Shown here: piece by piece, positions 58,402-64,000 of the stretch
Position numbering within the stretch: the first letter of the stretch is position 1
How the letters are laid out: the number at the start of each line of letters is the position of its first letter
DNA from: Zygnema cylindricum
Lineage: Eukaryota; Streptophyta; Zygnematophyceae; Zygnematales; Zygnemataceae
Length of the DNA: 64,000 nucleotides
Reading direction: 5' to 3'
Assembly (NCBI GenBank): GCA_037447655.1
Contig: JBBHKE010002582.1
Coordinates: 75,682-139,681, forward strand
Made by a program: the position numbers and the translations under genes
Notes under the pieces: model-generated
What the model saw: only the letters and a program-made list of their open reading frames with translations
Databases searched by the model: none
Told to the model about the DNA's origin: nothing

Positions 58402-60139
58402 CCAGATGTCGTGTAAGTATGAGACTTTTATTTGGTCATAAATGGAAAAACCCTAAAGAGAGTGCAAAATCCTAAAAAGGCCGCAAAACCTTAGAAAGGG
58501 CTGCAAGCAGCAGCTTAATTGAATCTGCAAATGGAGGGCAGGGCTTGCAGCTACCTCTCTCGATGTGTCTCATAGTCAAGATTCGGCCCAAGTATGTGGT
58601 TTACGGTTTGGGAGAAATCTGCTGTTGTTTCATTTGTAGTTATGGACATGGGGTACACATCCTTCAAAAATGGAGGTGTGGAGAATTTCATGCTTGTAAA
58701 ATCAGCTTTCAGCTTTGTGAATGATCTCTTTCTCTCTCTCTCTCTCCCTCTTTTTTGTTTTAGTATTTGGTAAGTCGGAGTCTTAGCTTTGTGTATAAGT
58801 TTGTTGCGCAGAATTGTTTGGACGCTATCCGTGTGAAAAAGCTAGAAATTTATAAGCTAAATTTATAAGTGAAGTTTATGAGGTGAAATTTAATGAGTGA
58901 CATTTATGAGTGGATAGTGTGAGGCTGGTAGAATCTTTTTTTAATCTTTCTATAATCTTTCTTTATGGCTTGTAGCATTTTAGGGGAATAGTTGATGTCC
59001 TAGGACATCATTTTGTCTCTCAGCATATGACCTTTGTAGGGTGCTCTACGCACCATACAATATGTAGCCTTAGTATAGTGTGAGTTTGACTTTTATTTGG
59101 TCTTCTAAAGTTTGCATTATAGTAAGAAAGCTCTCAGAAGAGTATCCTTCTGCTGACATTTCAAGTATTTGTGACGCGTTTCCTCTTTTTCCCCTATTCC
59201 CACAAAATGATTGGGCCATTTGTCTTGAATCGTAACTGCTCATTTTCCTTCTCTTATGGTGAAATTGTTCACAATTCATTGTTGTGGTCTCTTGGTGTAT
59301 TCAACAAATGGTTAGTTCCTTTTAGCACCGAAAAAATATCACAACTCTTTCCAGTGTCATAATTGATTCAATATTGTACAAATTGGCATCGGATTGCAAT
59401 AGATGGCACCAGCAAAGTGCAGTAGTAAACCAATTGTCCCCGCAATTGTTTTGCTGGGATTCGTTTTTATTGTTTTTTTCTTTGTTGTCAATTTTATTTC
59501 TTATTTGTTTCTACTCTCAAGTGTTTGTTTCTACGATCATCTCTATTAATTTTATTTGTTTTATTTCATTTTTACTCAGCAAAGTGACGCAACAACCACA
59601 AAGTTGTCTTCTGTACAAAGTATGCAAGTCTTCAAATGACTATCGCATGTCTTGTGATTTGACATGTTTCTTCTATGAGAGATTTGTCTTCTCAAGTACA
59701 TGTTAGCTTTTTCCATGTCATCTTTTTTGTTAGACAGTCATATCTTGCAGTTGGGTCTTAACAAGCTCGTGAGGTAGTTTAACGCAAATGTGCAATTGGG
59801 TGGACAATTACAAACCAAACGTTGACGATCTTGGCACAAATAACATCTTTCACACGTGTACTTAGCTTTCACGTGTTTTATTTGGAAAGAACGGGCGTAA
59901 GGAACAACAACACAATTTTTTTTCAAACCCGCCGCGATGACAGTAGTGAAAGAAAGAAAGGTCGTAGGGGTCATGGTTTGGGAGAACCCGGGCCATTTCT
60001 GCATTTATTTGTCGGACGTTTGAAAGCAACTTCTCACACGGTCACCATGGTTGACCATCATCGGCCGTGGTGTGGTCGTTGAGGAGCCATGGTTACATTG
60101 AACAAATATGAGTGGGAAACGGTTCTTTTGTGGTGTTGG
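58402..60139. other. Region downstream of the GIY-YIG gene, no gene supported
   Basis: Short frames only. A minus-strand frame at 60004-59738 is Cys-containing (ERCYLCQDRQRLVCNCPPNC) and could be a zinc-binding fragment of a transposase. There is no splice or family support for it. Confidence 0.4.
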
Positions 60140-60147
60140 CTTTAAAT

Positions 60148-60428
60148 CATAGTTCAAAAGTAGGTGAAAGTAGGCCCATACAATATGCCTATTATGCAAA
60201 ACATACAATATGACCTTAAGACCCATATTGTATTCGGACCTATTCGGACCAATTAAAACATTCGCACCAAAAATTGGACCAATTAAAACATTCGGACCAA
60301 AAAAAAATATATTTACACAGTCAGACTCGGACGATCAGAAAGAAGATCACATGAAAAGCCCATAACACAACTTACGATAAAGGCGTCGACCAAAGGCCTA
60401 CCATAAAAACGCCTACTTTTGAACTATG
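60148..60428. mobile_element. hAT-like MITE, CATAGTTCAAAAGTAGG family, copy 2
   Basis: Perfect inverted ends CATAGTTCAAAAGTAGG and CCTACTTTTGAACTATG, and a perfect 8-bp duplication CTTTAAAT (60140-60147 and 60429-60436). The interior runs in the opposite orientation to copy 1 at 38622 and is 281 bp against 458 bp. Confidence 0.92.
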
Positions 60429-60540
60429 CTTTAAATGGATGTCAATTATATTTCCTATAACAACAAAAACTACAAAAACTATGCTTTAAATGGATGTCAA
60501 TTATATTTCCTATAACAACAAAAACTACAAAAACTATGCT
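60429..60540. repeat. 55-bp tandem duplication abutting the MITE
   Basis: CTTTAAATGGATGTCAATTA begins at 60429 and again at 60484. The units are identical over most of their length and begin exactly at the MITE's target duplication. Confidence 0.92.
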
Positions 60541-61606
60541 TGAGCGCGAACCATGTTAGGCACCTAGCCATGGAGAAGTTTCGAGGACTAGACTTGGTCA
60601 GTGGAGATTTTGTGATATCACCACGTGTGCCTGCTATCGTTACTTGCTGGTGTTATGAAATCTACGTGGGAGCACGCTCGTAATTTCTGTTGCGTGCTCA
60701 CTACAAATGTTACAGCAAATATGACGGCAATAAATGGAGGTGTGAATCAAACAAGGATGCACCCCATCGGACCCAAATACAATGCCTGGGCAGTTTATGG
60801 TCGTCCGATTCTAGTCCGGACCGTTATAAATGCCCAATCATTGACAACAACCTTGTAATGTAGACTCTTCATGGAGCGCCGCCCATACGGACGCCCAAGG
60901 CCGAGTTTCCATCGGGTCGTGCTAAGTAAACTACACCATTCACCGTTATTCATGTTAATAACTGAAGTTTGGAGGCGGCTCTTTCGGCCCAAAATCATAT
61001 TAACTTTAAAATAGAATCGTTGTTATATAGGAAAAAGATTTTATCATCAAAACAACGATAGTTAAACCATCAAAGTACAAAACATGAAGAAAAATGGAAA
61101 ATTGTTGACTATCATTAAAAGCTACAAATGAAAAACCCAAAAGGACTAACAAATTGTGAAAACTAAGCAAGACTAAGTGCAAGACATGGAAAGCAAAAAA
61201 AAAAGAAATACAAAAAGCAAACTATAAGAGCACTAAAAACCATGCTATACACAAACTCCAAAAGACAAAAGGTTCGTCAGCCCAAAACCTAAACAAGGCC
61301 ACATAAAAGGTCGAAAAGTTTCATTTCGTGTTAACCATTTTATATTATGTTCGTTTAAATTAGCGTTATGTGTGACACGTTTATTTTTGTACAAAACGTC
61401 CATGTGACATCTTATTTCTAAAGCGTGTAGGACGCTTTGCATGTAAATTAACTTTGAATACCTATTAGCTGTCAGTAAGAGCGGGTGCATTAGTAAATAT
61501 AAATAATAAAATAAGGAACCAAAAGAATTTTGAGTTTTAATCTAATTTATATGTGTTGTACCTTTCCAAACGCCACAAGTATGTATGTTGGCGAATGCTG
61601 TCAAGG
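60541..61606. other. AT-rich sequence, no gene seen
   Basis: Contains an orphan transposon-like terminus ACTACACCATTCACCGTTAT at about 60930. The short frames at 60625-60998 lack motifs. Confidence 0.4.
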
Positions 61607-61613
61607 TACAGTA

Positions 61614-61823
61614 CCGCGAATCGTTATTAGTGCTCATATTTTTTTGCCACTTAAAACATTTTTCTTTGTGCACAATTGTCGGATTGTCGATCAGACTCTG
61701 CAAAGTAGAAAGGTGATAATATTTCCTCCCAACAGCAACATCGGATTGACAATCCGACAAATGTGCACGAAGCAAAGATGTTTTAAGTGGCAATTTTTTT
61801 TAACACTAATAACAATTAGCAAT
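61614..61823. mobile_element. CACCG-type MITE with near-complete hairpin
   Basis: TACCGCGAATCGTTATTAGT at the left and ACTAATAACAATTAGCAATG at the right are imperfect inverse ends. Inside, GCCACTTAAAACATTTTTCT pairs with AAGATGTTTTAAGTGGC, and CAATTGTCGGATTG pairs with CAATCCGACAAATG. It is a close relative of the murE-intron copy at 45079. Confidence 0.7.
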
Positions 61824-61893
61824 GTACTAAACTTTGACTTTTAATACTTTTGATGCAAGTTAAGCGTACGCGAAAAGTCAACACACAAATTGG

Positions 61894-62251
61894 TAGTGTT
61901 GTGTATCGGGTAAAAACTTATTGCGATAAATACGCTATTTTATATATCGAATGTTGAACAGTCAGAGGGCTCGATAGATCGCTCCAAGACCAACACAATG
62001 GTCGCGATGTATTGGGTGGGAGGTGGGTGTCCGTACAAATTTAATATGAAGATATTGTACGGTTAATTGTACGAAAGACCCCCCACCACCCGAGACGGTT
62101 AGAGGCGCGCCACAGGGGGGCTTTTGCTTTATATAGTGGCAAAATACCGCGATATTGAGCTTCTCAATATATCGAAGTGATTATCGATAATCAGTGCACA
62201 AAATTAGGTACATATCAAACATCGACAAGGGGGCCTCGATACAAAACACTA
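61894..62251. mobile_element. hAT-like MITE, TAGTGTTGTGTATCGG family, copy 3 (358 bp)
   Basis: Ends TAGTGTTGTGTATCGGG and CTCGATACAAAACACTA are flanked by a perfect 8-bp duplication CAAATTGG (61886-61893 and 62252-62259). Nearby DNA to 62390 ends in a CACCG-type-like terminus (CTAGTAACGATGAGCCTTGT), suggesting it sits in another older element. Confidence 0.92.
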
Positions 62252-62599
62252 CAAATTGGCTTTAAATGCCAAAATTAATATTAATGTTTTTTTTTGGCCG
62301 ACACAAATACACAAAATAACATTAACAACAATGAATTAACGTTTGCGCTAATTTATTTTAACCCTAGTAACGATGAGCCTTGTAGCATTCATGTACGTTT
62401 CTTACCATGAGAGGTCCTAGGTAGGCTAATATGAACATACTACAAATGTCAATTTTTTTCCAGGCGTACAATTTGAATGTAAGATTTGTCAAACTTAGGG
62501 CACTTTCCCATGTGATAAAGTAAGGGATTTTTCTGGTCGTTTTCCTCCAAAACTATTACACGATCTCCTACCTCTCAAAAAATCCCATAACTACAACCA

Positions 62600-63468
62600 A
62601 TTCCAACCACACATTCCACACATTGGAAAATACACATCCACATAGGAAAGCACTCACATAAGGATAAACTTCAAATTAGAAGAAGCTTTTGTCCACATAA
62701 CATTAGCTTGGTCTCTTGCCCTCGTGGCTCAACCCTTACACTACTTAGTTAGTAATAGATTTCAGTGCAAAAAATGTCATTGCTCCAATTTGGTTTTAAT
62801 CGCTCAGGACCAAGATCAGTCAAAATTTCCACAAACTTTTCCCAAAGGAAAAGATGTTTACTTTTCTCTTAGACTTCCCTATTTATCCATCATCGCCCTC
62901 GACTAGCCAGGCCGGAGTCAACGCTGCGTTGAACAGGTTTTACCTGGGCCAATCATTGATCAGCTAAGACTCAGACTGACCAATGCAAAAGCGTGCGAAA
63001 TCTCCCATTAACTACACTGCATTTTCTAACCAATGAAACGCTACATATTACTACGTAACATTTACGTGCAAAAGTGCGCGCGAATTGAAACGCAACTTCG
63101 CACGTCCGCGCGTCACAAATTTTACACGCGAAACTACCCACGAAATTTACAAATTTTAACTTATGATGTTTCGTACTAAAAATCGTACAAAACGGACCAT
63201 CATATGTACTAAACTACTAAACGACTATTAGTACTTTATAGAGGTACGCCTGAAATTCCGCGACCACTTTTGACCCTTAACCCGTGACAATGATACCCAC
63301 TTGTTAGTTTGACCCAGCGCTTCACCTAAATACACCTATCACTATATCTTTTGAAATATAACTCATGTGCGATTCTTTCGCGAACGTCTACCAAATTAAT
63401 AACTTTATATTTGTAACCCTTAAATACCTATTTAGAACCAAGTTCGATCCACTATTACTGTTATATCA
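62600..63468 (-). repeat. Probable Gypsy 3' LTR (outer boundary unresolved)
   Basis: On the minus strand a polypurine tract (ATAAGGAGGGGA, 63469-63480) is followed by TGATATAACAGTAATAG, a typical Gypsy PPT/LTR junction. The far LTR end was not located, so 62600 is only a guess. Confidence 0.5.
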
Positions 63469-63514
63469 TCCCCTCCTTATTTAAAACTAACCTCAGTTAG
63501 AACACATTTCACTC

Positions 63515-63957
63515 TCAAGACGCGACTTTTGTATTATTATCCCTCCAATACCTTCGTAAAAACTCAGAATTATTATCTTCTAAAGTCAACTCATCTTCTG
63601 GCCTTCTTAGATAATGCACTTGCCAAAATATAGAATTGCCGACCTTAAACCGTTGACCAACCCAATCTATTACCCATATATGGACCTCAAGTCCTATAAT
63701 TATTGAGGGATCCAATTCTAATTCTCCTTCAGTTGGTCGAGGATTTGCTAGTTTCAACTAACTGATGTGTATCACTAGATGAATTTTTGTTGAAGGCGGA
63801 AAGTCCAATTTGGCAGCAACTGACGATATCATCCCGAATACAGTAATGGTCCAATGTACTTACGAGCAAATTTCCCCGTAGGATCTGATTGTCCCTCGAT
63901 CTTGCACTTGTAATGAGTTGTAGAAAGCCAGACTTTGTCACCCATGCTTACCACCCA
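63515..63957 (-). pseudogene. Ty3/Gypsy polyprotein C-terminus (integrase tail and chromodomain), broken
   Basis: Minus-strand frames encode the segment after the integrase core: MGDKVWLSTTHYK, a GKFARKYIGP motif, then in a shifted frame a KIHLVIHIS segment. Finally (63757-63515) there is a chromodomain-like stretch with FWQVHYLRRPEDELTLED. At least two frameshifts or stops separate them, so the copy is defective. Its upstream (5') part lies beyond the end of the window. Confidence 0.75.
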
Positions 63958-64000
63958 ATCACCCCGTTTGCGGTTAGCGTTTAATTATTGCCTCCTTTAT

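Noticed and set aside
59738-60004. Cys-containing minus-strand frame of 88 codons (ERCYLCQDRQ...), possible transposase zinc-binding tail
   Set aside because: Only a loose resemblance to DDE-transposase C-terminal Cys motifs. No catalytic domain or element ends were found.

Overview
This is a gene-poor, repeat-rich nuclear window that looks like a streptophyte (plant or charophyte-alga lineage). The evidence is a plastid-type MurE ligase with a transit-like leader, a plant-style GIY-YIG protein, plant-type Copia and Gypsy retroelements, and introns with GT..AG (one apparent GC..AG) borders. A charophyte such as Chara is possible, but that is inference.

Layout. 0-1.35 kb: Copia fragment and its 3' LTR. 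1.37-3.66 kb: a collapsed duplicate (copy A) of 35.9-44.1 kb (copy B). 3.7-6.7 kb: simple repeats. 6.7-13.6 kb: a degenerate repeat split by a defective 5.47-kb Copia element (7005-12474, target duplication TTTAT). 13.8-16.0 kb: three different DNA transposons nested in one another. 16.1-21.1 kb: large micro/minisatellites. 21.7-29.8 kb: scattered exons of an acid-sphingomyelinase-like phosphodiesterase with an in-frame TGA and missing domains. A 5S-rRNA-like sequence and a TA-flanked MITE lie inside it. 30.3-31.9 kb: CT tracts and a degenerate GAGTCC hexamer satellite. 33.5-38.2 kb (minus): a zinc-finger gene with one frameshift, a giant purine/pyrimidine minisatellite, and a spermidine-synthase-like methyltransferase lacking its SAM-binding exons. 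41.6-52.4 kb (minus): a complete nine-exon murE. 52.7-55.0 kb: a block of nested and adjacent MITEs filling the divergent promoter interval. 55.3-58.4 kb (plus): a complete three-exon GIY-YIG nuclease gene. 60-64 kb: more MITEs and the 3' end of a Gypsy element running off the window.

The two genes that read intact through every splice junction are murE (843 codons) and the GIY-YIG gene (623 codons). They are divergently arranged, and about three quarters of the DNA between their start codons is transposon. At least three non-autonomous transposon families can be defined here from inverted repeats and target duplications: a TA-flanked family beginning CACCG, and two 8-bp-TSD families beginning TAGTGTTGTGTATCGG and CATAGTTCAAAAGTAGG. 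No CRISPR array, prokaryotic operon or organellar gene was seen.
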